Shown here: piece after piece, positions 46,495 through 54,895 of the stretch
Position numbering within the stretch: the first letter of the stretch is position 1
Layout: each line of letters starts with the position of its first letter
DNA from: Ruegeria denitrificans
GTDB taxonomy: Bacteria; Pseudomonadota; Alphaproteobacteria; Rhodobacterales; Rhodobacteraceae
Length of the DNA: 64,000 nucleotides
NCBI RefSeq assembly: GCF_001458295.1
Contig: NZ_CYUD01000001.1
Location: forward strand, 518,880 to 582,879
Reading direction: 5' to 3'
Translations under genes and position numbers: made by a program
The notes under the pieces: generated by a model
Told to the model about the DNA's origin: nothing
Databases searched by the model: none
Seen by the model: only the letters and a program-made list of their open reading frames with translations

Positions 46495-48054
46495 ATGGCA
46501 GACACAAAAACGCGCAGGCGTCGTAGCGGTGGACGGGCCGGAGCTGCCGAACGCAGAGGCACTGCGGTGATTGACCAGATGCCGTGGAATCCACCGATCA
46601 ACATCGACCATCCGACCGAGCCACTGGATCAGGACGGGATCGAGGCGATCCATGAGGGGGCCATGCGCATCCTCGAAGAGATCGGGGTCGAGTTCTACAA
46701 CGTAGAAGCCAAGGGCATTCTGCGCGAGGCGGGGTGTATGGTCGAGGGCGACAATGTCCGCATGGGCCGCGACTTTGTCATGGAGATGGTGGGCAAGGTA
46801 CCGTCAAGCTTCACAATCACTCCGCGCAATACGGACCGCACGATTGAAATTGGCGGAAAGAACATGGTGTTCGGTAACGTATCCTCGCCGCCGAATTACT
46901 GGGATATGGAGATCGGCACCAAGGTTTCCGGAAATCGGGAAATGTGTCGCAACCTGTTGAAACTGACGCAATATTTCAACTGCATTCACTTTGCGGGCGG
47001 ATATCCGGTCGAACCGGTCGATCTCCACGCCAGCGTGCGGCATCTGGATGTGCTCTATGACAAGCTGACCCTGACCGACAAGGCGATGCATGCTTATTGC
47101 CTCGGGAAAGAACGGGTCGAGGATGTGATGGAGATGGTCCGCATTGCTGGCGGTCTAAGCCATGAAGAGTTCGAAGCAACTCCTCGGATGTATTCGAACA
47201 TCAACTCGACCTCACCGCTAAAGCACGACCACCCGATGATTGACGGCTGCCTCCGTCTGGCGCGGCGGGGACAGGCGATTGTTGTGACGCCCTTTACGCT
47301 GGCTGGGGCGATGGCACCGGTGACGATGGCCGGTGCCGTGGCGCAATCCCTGGCCGAATCCTTGTGCGCGATTGCCCTGTTCCAATATGTACGCCCGGGT
47401 ATTCCGTGTGTGATCGGGACGTTCACCTCCAATGTGGATATGAAATCGGGGGCTCCGGCCTTTGGTACACCGGAATACATGCGTTCAACCCAGATGACCG
47501 GGCAGATGGCGCGGTTTTACGGCCTGCCAATGCGGTCGTCGGGTGTATGTGCCGCAAACGTACCCGATGGTCAGTCGGTTTGGGAGACCTCGAACTCTCT
47601 GTGGGCATCCGTTCAGTCGGGTACCAATATGGTTTATCACGCGGCAGGTTGGCTTGAGGGCGGGCTGATTGCCAGCCCCGAGAAATTCATCATGGATTGC
47701 GAAATCCTGCAGCAAATTCAGCGATATATGCAAGCCGAGATTACGGCGACCGGCCCCGATGAAATCGCCTTGGATGCCATTCGCGCTGTGGGCAATGACG
47801 GCCACTTCTTTGGCATTCAACACACGCAGGACCGATACACCACCGCGTTCTATCAGCCCTTCCTCAGCGACTGGAAGAACTACGAAGGCTGGAACGTTGC
47901 GGGTGGCATCTGGACGGCGGAGCGTGCTCATCACATGTTCAAGGAAATCATCACCAGTTTTGAACCTCCGGCACTGGATGACGCGATCCGGGATGAACTG
48001 GCCGACTTTGTCGCCCGCCGTAAGGCCGAAGGTGGGGCTCCGACGGATTTCTAA
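46495..48054 (+). CDS. MttB-family (non-pyrrolysine) methyltransferase
   Basis: 519 residues from ATG 46495 (GGAGGA site); longer in-frame readings upstream are not family-like. It belongs to the trimethylamine methyltransferase superfamily: a TIM-barrel protein with LDQDGIEAIHEGAMRILEEIGV at the start and GTFTSNVDMKSGAPAFGTPE and HAAGWLEGGL later. The reading frame contains no amber codon, so it is not a pyrrolysine enzyme. Characterised homologues of this kind demethylate glycine betaine or related quaternary amines onto a corrinoid protein. No corrinoid protein or activase is encoded nearby. The N-terminal 20 residues are Arg-rich. Substrate is unknown. Confidence 0.85.
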   Translation: MADTKTRRRRSGGRAGAAERRGTAVIDQMPWNPPINIDHPTEPLDQDGIEAIHEGAMRILEEIGVEFYNVEAKGILREAGCMVEGDNVRMGRDFVMEMVGKVPSSFTITPRNTDRTIEIGGKNMVFGNVSSPPNYWDMEIGTKVSGNREMCRNLLKLTQYFNCIHFAGGYPVEPVDLHASVRHLDVLYDKLTLTDKAMHAYCLGKERVEDVMEMVRIAGGLSHEEFEATPRMYSNINSTSPLKHDHPMIDGCLRLARRGQAIVVTPFTLAGAMAPVTMAGAVAQSLAESLCAIALFQYVRPGIPCVIGTFTSNVDMKSGAPAFGTPEYMRSTQMTGQMARFYGLPMRSSGVCAANVPDGQSVWETSNSLWASVQSGTNMVYHAAGWLEGGLIASPEKFIMDCEILQQIQRYMQAEITATGPDEIALDAIRAVGNDGHFFGIQHTQDRYTTAFYQPFLSDWKNYEGWNVAGGIWTAERAHHMFKEIITSFEPPALDDAIRDELADFVARRKAEGGAPTDF

Positions 48055-48141
48055 TTCTCTGTCAAAGATTTCCACAGTGATACTTGTTTGGATTGTCGGT
48101 ATCTCATTGCCAATCTTGGGGTTTTGTTAAGGAGTCTCAGG

Positions 48142-48167
48142 CCAGATTGAGGAAGAAACCAATCTGG
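48142..48167 (+). promoter_or_regulatory. Stem-loop in the leader of the H-NOX-like gene
   Basis: CCAGATTG (48142-48149) pairs with CAATCTGG (48160-48167) around a ten-base loop, eight bases before ATG 48176. A purine-rich AGGAAG lies in the loop, and the GGGG nearest the start is at the base of the 3' arm. It could influence translation of the operon; no known class is recognised. Confidence 0.4.
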
Positions 48168-48175
48168 GGCATCTT

Positions 48176-48763
48176 ATGCATGGTCTGATCAATCGGGCGA
48201 TACAGTCATTTGTATGCGCGACTTACGGACAGTCATGCTGGCTGTACGTCACCGAGATGGCTGAACTGGGCTTTTCCGAGTTTGAGGCCATGCTTGTCTA
48301 TGATGACTGCATGACCGTCCAGGTTCTGGACGCGTTGTGTGCCGATCTCAAGCGTCCACGCGCCGAGATACTCGAGGATTTGGGAACCTATCTGGTGTCT
48401 CACACCAAAATGGAAGATTTGCGCCGTCTGCTGCGATTTGGTGGTGTCACCTATGTGGATTTCCTGCATTCTCTGGACGATTTATCCGATCGGGTTCGGT
48501 TGTCGGTATCTGACCTCTGTTTGCCAGCGCTAGAACTTATAGAGGTCACTCCGACAGAATATCAGCTGTATTGCCATCCAGGGTTGCCCGGATACCCCAG
48601 CGTCATGGTTGGGATTCTGCGCGCCATGGCCGACGATTATGGCGCCTTGGCTATGCTGTCCCATGACGGGCGAGAGGGGGAAGCCGAAGTCATCTCAATC
48701 GTTCTGGTAGAAAGTGCATTCGCCAAGGGGCGCCAATTCGATCTGGGAGCGCGCAAGTCATGA
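48176..48763 (+). CDS. H-NOX-like (haem NO-binding fold) protein
   Basis: 195 residues starting MHGLINRAIQSFV, the typical H-NOX opening, with the helical N-terminal part and a C-terminal MVGILRAMADDYGALAM segment of the family. H-NOX proteins bind haem through a proximal His in the helix after FL..(M/L)D and hold its propionates with a YxSxR motif. Here that helix reads FLHSLDDLSDRVRLSV, with Ser or Asp in the expected His position, and the motif region reads YQLYCHPG. Haem binding is therefore doubtful, or uses other residues such as the His of FLHSL. The gene overlaps the downstream HNOBA-GGDEF gene by four bases, the common H-NOX/cyclase pairing. Confidence 0.82.
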   Translation: MHGLINRAIQSFVCATYGQSCWLYVTEMAELGFSEFEAMLVYDDCMTVQVLDALCADLKRPRAEILEDLGTYLVSHTKMEDLRRLLRFGGVTYVDFLHSLDDLSDRVRLSVSDLCLPALELIEVTPTEYQLYCHPGLPGYPSVMVGILRAMADDYGALAMLSHDGREGEAEVISIVLVESAFAKGRQFDLGARKS

Positions 48764-49770
48764 TGGATACGGGCGATCTGGGAACTCTGTTGGAAACATT
48801 GTGCCCGATGTTCCTTCTGGTGAACGAGGATGGGCGAATATTGCGCGTGGGGCCGACCTTGCAGAAATTGCGCCCGGATCAGCCGATGGTGGGGAAAGAT
48901 TTTCTAGAGATATTCGAGCTGGTACGTCCTCGCGCCGTCACAACACTTTCGGCGTTGATGACCTCGACCGGGGCAAAACTACATCTGAAACTGCACGATA
49001 CGCCACGCACGGCGTTGAAGGGCCTGATTGCTCCGTTGCCGCAGGGCAAAGGAGCGGTCATCAATCTGTCCTTTGGGATTTCGATTCTGGATGCGGTGCG
49101 TGACTATGCCCTGACCAGTGCGGATTTTTCAGGTACCGACCTTGCGATCGAACTGTTGTATCTGGTCGAGGCAAAATCCGCCGCGATGGAGGCTTCGCGG
49201 TCTTTGAACCTGCGGCTGCAGGGGGCGATGCTGGCGGCCGAAGAGCAAGCTTTTACCGACATGCTGACCGGGTTAAAAAACAGGCGGGCGATGGATATGG
49301 TGCTGGGGCATCTGATCTCGGCGAATTTGCCATTTGCTCTGATGCATCTTGATCTGGATTTCTTTAAGTCGGTCAATGATCAATATGGGCACGCGGCAGG
49401 GGATCATGTACTGCAGCAGGCCGCCCGGATCATGGTACAGGAAACTCGCAACGATGACACGGTGGCGCGCATCGGAGGAGATGAATTCGTAATCATCTTT
49501 AAAGGCTTGATTGATGAAAGCGTCTTGTCTTCAATTGCGGCACGCATGATCGACCGATTGCAGAAACCGATAGTGTTCGAAAAAATTTACTGCCGGATTT
49601 CTGCCAGTATAGGCACGGCGCTATCCACTCAGTTTTCGCCCCCAAAGTCAGCGGAAATCCTGAACGCAGCCGATCTGGCATTGTACGAGGCGAAAAGGAA
49701 AGGCAGATCCCGCCACTGTCTGTACTCGGCCCTAGCCGGACATCGGCAAGGTGATGCGGCATCCGGTTAA
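48760..49770 (+). CDS. HNOBA-domain diguanylate cyclase (GGDEF)
   Basis: 336 residues. The N-terminal ~130 residues (LCPMFLLVNEDGRILRVGPTL, GKDFLEIFELVRPR) match the H-NOX-associated (HNOBA, PAS-like) domain. A coiled segment (about 140-165, LVEAKSAAMEASRSLNLRLQ) leads to a GGDEF domain with FTDMLTGLKNRRAMD, DLDFFKSVNDQYGHAAGD and ARIGGDEFVIIF, all intact, so it should make c-di-GMP. No EAL domain is present. Partner of the overlapping H-NOX-like protein, which presumably controls it by direct contact. Confidence 0.9.
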   Translation: MMDTGDLGTLLETLCPMFLLVNEDGRILRVGPTLQKLRPDQPMVGKDFLEIFELVRPRAVTTLSALMTSTGAKLHLKLHDTPRTALKGLIAPLPQGKGAVINLSFGISILDAVRDYALTSADFSGTDLAIELLYLVEAKSAAMEASRSLNLRLQGAMLAAEEQAFTDMLTGLKNRRAMDMVLGHLISANLPFALMHLDLDFFKSVNDQYGHAAGDHVLQQAARIMVQETRNDDTVARIGGDEFVIIFKGLIDESVLSSIAARMIDRLQKPIVFEKIYCRISASIGTALSTQFSPPKSAEILNAADLALYEAKRKGRSRHCLYSALAGHRQGDAASG

Positions 49771-49797
49771 AGTGGAGCGGAACATGTTCAGAGATGG

Positions 49798-50496
49798 CTA
49801 GGCCTTGTGAAAAGCACGAGTCAAAGTACTTGCAATATGGCGCTTGATCAGTGGTAATTCTCCGACAACGGGTAAGATCTGACCCTTGAACGCGGCTGCT
49901 TTCAGAGCCTGCGGGACATCTTCGAGAACATGACCACCTGTACAGGCGAAATATGGCAGGCAAAGAGCTTGCCCAGACAGGCCGGTTGCGGCTTCGGCAA
50001 TGGATGGAGGTTCTTCGACAAATCCCAAGTGAATGGACTTGAATGTCAGATGCTGTGCCAAGGCTCCGACGAAAGCCCGGGCAACGGCGGATGGATTGCG
50101 GCTGCGACCCGAGCCATGGGCTGCCAGCACCAGATCCGTTTCTTGGGCTACCCATTGGTTTTCGGCCAACTGGTCACGCAGAGCCGCGGCCACCAAGACA
50201 GGAAGGTCAGGGTCGACGCCAAGCGGATCGAGAACGCGCAAATTTCGTCCCGCAAGACGTCTTGGCAGGGCGCTGGTGACAAACCACCCCTTCGCCATGA
50301 AAAGCGGGTAAATCACTGCATCATCCGTCAGCTCTGACACGCGTTGCTCGAACACACCCGGTGCCGCCAGCGTGGCGGACTGTACGCTTACGTTGCCGGA
50401 CAGAGCGTCTACCTCGGCGGCATAAGCGGCCAACGCCTGTTCGGCAGGGTCCGGATCTGACGGTTGGCCATGAGCCACGATAAGGGCGTGGTGCAT
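49798..50496 (-). CDS. cbiX: Sirohydrochlorin chelatase, CbiX type
   Basis: 232 residues from ATG 50496. Two similar halves, each opening with a strand and catalytic-type His (LIVAHGQPSD near residue 5 and LVLAAHGSGRSRNP near 130), as in two-domain CbiX/SirB chelatases that insert cobalt or iron into sirohydrochlorin. The FACTGGHVLEDVPQAL segment carries the second His of the C-terminal site. It would serve cobalamin or sirohaem synthesis. It stands at the 3' end of a minus-strand series, 71 bases after the AEC transporter, and converges with the GGDEF gene. Confidence 0.82.
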   Translation of the reverse strand: MHHALIVAHGQPSDPDPAEQALAAYAAEVDALSGNVSVQSATLAAPGVFEQRVSELTDDAVIYPLFMAKGWFVTSALPRRLAGRNLRVLDPLGVDPDLPVLVAAALRDQLAENQWVAQETDLVLAAHGSGRSRNPSAVARAFVGALAQHLTFKSIHLGFVEEPPSIAEAATGLSGQALCLPYFACTGGHVLEDVPQALKAAAFKGQILPVVGELPLIKRHIASTLTRAFHKA

Positions 50497-50567
50497 TCGA
50501 ATAGTCCTGTTCGCTTTTCCAATAGATATGTGCTGCAGCGCCAGAGTTAATCCAAACGACGTCGTTG

Positions 50568-51500
50568 TCAGCCTAAAAGTGTCAGCCAGAACCATACCGT
50601 CACGATCGAAACCGCCGTTCCAATCAAAACGGACGAGGCCGCCACTCGTTTTGCGCGGCCATACATATTGGCGAATATATAAGCATTAAAACCTGGGGCC
50701 ATTGCAGATGTCAGTACGCCTGAGCGGAATAAATCCTGCGGCAAGCCCGCTGTCGTACCAAACAGCCAGGTAAGGCTGGGGTGCAGGAGCAACGAGATAC
50801 CGCAGACATAGGCAATCGCACGCAGGTCACCTTCGGGTCTGTATTTGACCAGCACACCCCCGAGGGCGAACAAGGCTCCGGGGAGGGCGGCGCGGGTTAT
50901 CAGACCAAGTGCGTCGTCCAGGATTCCAGGCACCCCGACCCCCGACAGATTGACGAAAAACCCCAGCGCAATGCCAAGGATCAGCGCATTGCGGAACATG
51001 GCGGCCATTACGGATTGAACCATACGTCTGCCGCCGTTGCCTCGGTTTCGAACCACCTCCATCACTGTGATGCCGACGGCGTAACAAAATGGCGCGTGAA
51101 AGGCGATAATGGCGTAGTTCCCGTCAAGGTTTTCAGGACCATAGGCGCGTTCCGTAATCGGAAGGCCCAGCAGGACCGAGTTTGAAAACAGGCAGCAAAA
51201 GCCAATGGCGACGCAATCCTCCCACTCGCGGTGAAAGATCAGGCGGGCGCCGAACAGGCCAGCGGTGAAACACAGGGCTGCGGCCGCGTAAAAGCTGCCC
51301 AGAAGCCGGGGGTCGAAACTTGCGCTCAGGTCCAGATGCGCGATGGCCTGAAACAGCAGGCAGGGGATCGCGAAACCTTGGGTAAATTTCATCAACCCTT
51401 CGACATGAGCTTCTTTGAAATACCCCATACGGGTCGCTGCGTATCCGGCGCCGATCACAAGAAAGACCGGCAGGATAACGTCGATCAGAGTCTGCAGCAT
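50568..51500 (-). CDS. AEC-family transporter (auxin efflux carrier type)
   Basis: 310 residues with about ten hydrophobic helices arranged as two five-helix repeats. LPVFLVIGAGYAATRMG at the N-terminus, IPCLLFQAIA and FSNSVLLGLPITERAYG (the conserved Asn-Pro-like crossover region) are typical of AEC carriers, which export or import small organic acids or amino acids. Substrate unknown. It lies 42 bases downstream of the MBL-fold gene on the same strand. Confidence 0.87.
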   Translation of the reverse strand: MLQTLIDVILPVFLVIGAGYAATRMGYFKEAHVEGLMKFTQGFAIPCLLFQAIAHLDLSASFDPRLLGSFYAAAALCFTAGLFGARLIFHREWEDCVAIGFCCLFSNSVLLGLPITERAYGPENLDGNYAIIAFHAPFCYAVGITVMEVVRNRGNGGRRMVQSVMAAMFRNALILGIALGFFVNLSGVGVPGILDDALGLITRAALPGALFALGGVLVKYRPEGDLRAIAYVCGISLLLHPSLTWLFGTTAGLPQDLFRSGVLTSAMAPGFNAYIFANMYGRAKRVAASSVLIGTAVSIVTVWFWLTLLG

Positions 51501-51542
51501 CGTGCCACCCCGAGGGATATCGCGGGCAGCACCAGCAGCGCC

Positions 51543-52340
51543 CTATAGATCCTGATGGATCACCATACCGTCATAGGCAGGGGTGATGTGATCGGCGGTT
51601 TCAGCGTCGACCGTGACATAGTCGAGATCGAAATGCATGTTGGTCAGCACTGCACGCTTGGGTTTCAGCTGCTCGATCCATTCCAGCGTCTTGTCCAGAT
51701 GTGCGTGGGTGGGATGAGGTTTGCGGCGCAGGGCGTCAATGACCAGACAATCCAACCCATCCATCATTGACCAGGAATCGTCATAGAGCTCGGCCACGTC
51801 CGGCAGATAGACCAGTTTGCCCATCCGGAATCCCAATGAGTCGATCGAGCCGTGATTGACCTTGAACGGATGAAACGGGATCGGACCGCCGGGGCCGTCG
51901 ATTTCAAACGGACCGTCGATGGATTTCAGGTCGAGGATCGGGGGGTAGGGAGAGCCTTCGGGCTGAATGAAGGCATATCCGAACCGTCCCAACAATGCGT
52001 TCTGCGTATCGCCGTCGGCCCAAACCGGAACGCGTTCGCGCATGTTGAAAACAATCATGCGCAGATCGTCGATACCGTGGACGTGGTCGGCATGCGAATG
52101 GGTATAAACCACACCATCCAGGCGCCCTGTTCCGGTGCTCAGCAATTGGCTGCGCATGTCGGGGGTGGTGTCGATCAGTACCGAGGTTGTCCCGTCGGGC
52201 CCATCACGTTCGACCAGCATCGAACAGCGGCGGCGGATGTTTTTGGGGTTCTGCGGATCGCAATCCCCCCAATGCCCGCCCAGTCGCGGCACGCCGCCGG
52301 ACGAACCGCAGCCGAGGATGGTGCAGCGCAGCTGGGTCAT
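51543..52340 (-). CDS. PhnP-like MBL-fold metal hydrolase
   Basis: 265 residues. The metal site THSHADHVHGIDDLR is near residue 80, with GCGSSGGVPRLGGHWGDCDP at the start, VNHGSIDSLGFR in the middle and TNMHFDLDY at the end. It resembles the PhnP phosphodiesterase subgroup. Encoded in the tmk-holB-tatD run with a four-base overlap with tatD, an order seen widely in alphaproteobacteria. The substrate in this context is unknown. Confidence 0.88.
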   Translation of the reverse strand: MTQLRCTILGCGSSGGVPRLGGHWGDCDPQNPKNIRRRCSMLVERDGPDGTTSVLIDTTPDMRSQLLSTGTGRLDGVVYTHSHADHVHGIDDLRMIVFNMRERVPVWADGDTQNALLGRFGYAFIQPEGSPYPPILDLKSIDGPFEIDGPGGPIPFHPFKVNHGSIDSLGFRMGKLVYLPDVAELYDDSWSMMDGLDCLVIDALRRKPHPTHAHLDKTLEWIEQLKPKRAVLTNMHFDLDYVTVDAETADHITPAYDGMVIHQDL

Positions 52341-53143
52341 GCAGCCGCCTCGTAGGTTGCTGCCTTGGTAAACAGACGGTCGAAATTGGCTTGCGTCTGG
52401 GCGGCGAAATCGACGTAATCCATCCCAAACACCTCGGCCCCTTTGCGGGCGGTATAGGCGGTATAGGCGGGTTCGTTGCGCTTGCCGCGAAAAGGTGGCG
52501 GGGCCAGATAAGGAGCATCGGTTTCCACCAGAACGCGATCGACAGGTGCAGCCGCAAAAATATCGCGCAGTTCTTGGCTTTTGGGGAAGGCGGTGATGCC
52601 GGACATAGACAGGTAGAACCCCAGATCCAGCGCGGCACGGGCCAGTTCCGCCGAGGATGAGAAGCAGTGCATTACACAGGAATAGCGCGCGTTGCGGTGT
52701 TCCTCGGCCAGGATGCGCGCCATGTCGTCATCGGCTGCGCGGGCGTGAATGATCAGCGGCAGACCGGTGCGCTGGGCGGCCTCGATATGGACGCGCAGCG
52801 ATTCCTTTTGCACCTTGGCGCTGTCGGCGGTGTAGTGGTAATCCAGCCCGGTTTCGCCGATGCCCACAAATTTAGGGTGTCGTGACAGTGCGACAAGTTC
52901 GTCGACAGTGGCCATCGGCTCATCCGCGGCGCTCATGGGATGAGTGCCAGCGGCGTAAAAGATGGGTGCGTGGGCCTCGGCAATGGCGCGAATTGTGGGT
53001 TCGTTGCGCAAACGGGTGCAGATCGTGACCATTCGGGTCACGCCTGCTTCGGCGGCATTGCCGACGATCTGATCCAGCTGTCCCTCAAAATCGGGGAAGT
53101 CCAGATGGCAATGGCTGTCGGTAATCTGGGGGGTGTCGCTCAT
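52337..53143 (-). CDS. tatD: TatD-family deoxyribonuclease
   Basis: 268-residue TIM-barrel metal hydrolase. Metal ligands: ITDSHCHLDFPDF (HxH), GIGETGLDYHY (Glu), LPLIIHARAAD (His), MHCFSSSAELA (His) and VETDAPYLAPPPFRGKRNEP (Asp). TatD proteins act as 3'-5' exonucleases or on D-aminoacyl groups; the locus next to holB is conserved. Four-base overlaps on both sides. Confidence 0.92.
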   Translation of the reverse strand: MSDTPQITDSHCHLDFPDFEGQLDQIVGNAAEAGVTRMVTICTRLRNEPTIRAIAEAHAPIFYAAGTHPMSAADEPMATVDELVALSRHPKFVGIGETGLDYHYTADSAKVQKESLRVHIEAAQRTGLPLIIHARAADDDMARILAEEHRNARYSCVMHCFSSSAELARAALDLGFYLSMSGITAFPKSQELRDIFAAAPVDRVLVETDAPYLAPPPFRGKRNEPAYTAYTARKGAEVFGMDYVDFAAQTQANFDRLFTKAATYEAAA

Positions 53144-54261
53144 CTGCTCTGACCGGCGGTTTCCTGTATCTTGAACACCGTATCTAGGACCAAAGCGGCA
53201 GGGTCAAGGTTCACCGCCTGACCGTGGCGCGCGCGAGCCGTGATTGTCGCCGCAACCTCGGCCCATTGTCGGGCCTGATATGGAGACGAGGACAGGCGCG
53301 ACAGCGTTTCCGCCTCGTTCGGTGCCGCCTCAGGTAGAGGAGGCGTACCGGTTGCGCCTGTCAGTGCAAGGCGGGACAGGACGACGTCTATCAGGGTCAA
53401 CAGCAGTTCGAACCGCTCTGCCGCGCCGCGCTGGGCGGCGGCTTCGGCAAGGGCCAGCGCGCGCTGGCGATCCATGCGGGGCAGGGTGCCCAGAATGGCG
53501 ATCAGTTCGGCATAGATCTCTAGTCCGCCCAGATTGATCAGCCGTACCGCATCCCCAACGGACCCGGCAGCCAGCGCGGCCAAATGGTCGGTCTGCGTGG
53601 GCAGTTCCGCACCGGTTTGTTTCAGGGCGGCTTGCATATTATCGGGTCCCAGCGGGGAAAGGCGCAGGGTTCGGCATCGGGAGCGGATCGTCGGCAACAG
53701 GCGCGACGGCTGGTGCGAAACCAACAGCAATGTTGTGCGCGCAGGCGGCTCTTCGAGCATTTTCAGCAATGCATTCGCCGCGTTGACGTTCATCTCATCT
53801 GCCGAATCCACGATCACGACACGCCGTCCGCCATCGGCGGTTGACAGGCCGAAAAATTTCCCCAGCTTGCGGATATCATCAACGACGATTTCATTCCGCA
53901 GCCGCCCTTGATCGTTCACGGAACGTGTGATGGCGGCCAGCCCCGGCTCCGCCCCAGCCAGAATGCGGTGCGCGACCGGGTGTTCGGGATCAATCGCCAG
54001 CGTTTCCGGCGGTGGAGGGGCCCCGAACAGCCCGTCTTCTTCCATCGGGGGCGTTGCCAGCAAAAAGCGTGCGATCCGCCAGGCCAGGGTCGCCTTGCCC
54101 ACCCCGCGAGGGCCGGTCAAAAGCCAGCCGTGATGCAGCCGATCCGAGGTGTAGGCGCTCAGAAACGCCTGTTCGGCCACGGTCTGCCCAAACAGTTGCT
54201 GGGTTTCACGCGGGTGCGGGGCACCGGGGGCCTGATCCGGGGTTGGGGTCTCGTCGCTCAT
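53140..54261 (-). CDS. holB: DNA polymerase III delta' subunit
   Basis: Clamp-loader subunit, 373 residues. AAA+ domain with LTGPRGVGKATLAWRIARFL (Walker A) and VVIVDSADEMNVNAANALLKMLEEPPARTTLLLVSH (Walker B-like region, sensor 1), then SRCRTLRL with the SRC motif characteristic of delta'. C-terminal collar domain. Starts ten bases after tmk and overlaps tatD. Confidence 0.94.
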   Translation of the reverse strand: MSDETPTPDQAPGAPHPRETQQLFGQTVAEQAFLSAYTSDRLHHGWLLTGPRGVGKATLAWRIARFLLATPPMEEDGLFGAPPPPETLAIDPEHPVAHRILAGAEPGLAAITRSVNDQGRLRNEIVVDDIRKLGKFFGLSTADGGRRVVIVDSADEMNVNAANALLKMLEEPPARTTLLLVSHQPSRLLPTIRSRCRTLRLSPLGPDNMQAALKQTGAELPTQTDHLAALAAGSVGDAVRLINLGGLEIYAELIAILGTLPRMDRQRALALAEAAAQRGAAERFELLLTLIDVVLSRLALTGATGTPPLPEAAPNEAETLSRLSSSPYQARQWAEVAATITARARHGQAVNLDPAALVLDTVFKIQETAGQSR

Positions 54262-54271
54262 CTATCGTCCG

Positions 54272-54895
54272 TCACAAAGCTTGCAGAACGATATCTGTCA
54301 CATCCTGTGCAACGCTGTCCATGTCCCGACTGCCGTCAACTACGCGGAAGCGGTCCGGGAACTCTTTGGCCAGCGCCAGAAACCCTGCACGCATCTTTTG
54401 TTGCAGGTCGATGCCGAAATCCTCGAACCGCTCTTCGGTGCCCTGTCGACCCTTGGCGCGGGCCAGACCGGTTTGCGGGTCCATGTCGATCAGCAGCGTC
54501 AGGTCAGGTTCGCGCCCGATCATCAAGCTATGCAGTTGATCGACTGCCCCGCGCAGATCACCGCGCGACAGGCCCTGATACATACGGGTGCTGTCGGCAA
54601 AACGGTCGCAAATCACCACTTTGCCGGCGGCTAGGGCAGGTTCAATTGTGCGTTCCAGATGATCCCGCCGCGCGGCGGTGAACAGCAGCAGTTCCGTCTC
54701 GGCTGACCAGCGATCAGGGTCGCCTTCCAGAACCAGTCGACGGATTTCCTCGGCCCCGGCCGAACCGCCTGGCTCGCGCGTCAACACGACATCATGACCA
54801 AGATCGCGCAAACGCTCGGCCAGCATGCGTGCCTGCGAAGATTTGCCTGATCCGTCAATGCCTTCGAAGGTCAGAAACAGCCCGGGTCTTGTCAC
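54272..54895 (-). CDS. tmk: Thymidylate kinase
   Basis: Phosphorylates dTMP to dTDP. 207 residues: FEGIDGSGKSSQARML (P-loop), VLTREPGGSAGAEEIR (dTMP site), ICDRFADSTRMYQG (DR motif) and the lid region RAKGRQGTEERFEDFG. Overlaps dac by four bases and precedes holB. Confidence 0.96.
   Translation of the reverse strand: MTRPGLFLTFEGIDGSGKSSQARMLAERLRDLGHDVVLTREPGGSAGAEEIRRLVLEGDPDRWSAETELLLFTAARRDHLERTIEPALAAGKVVICDRFADSTRMYQGLSRGDLRGAVDQLHSLMIGREPDLTLLIDMDPQTGLARAKGRQGTEERFEDFGIDLQQKMRAGFLALAKEFPDRFRVVDGSRDMDSVAQDVTDIVLQAL

Noticed and set aside
46495..48054. Pyrrolysine-containing trimethylamine methyltransferase
   Set aside because: The frame is continuous with no TAG codon, so it is a non-pyrrolysine member.
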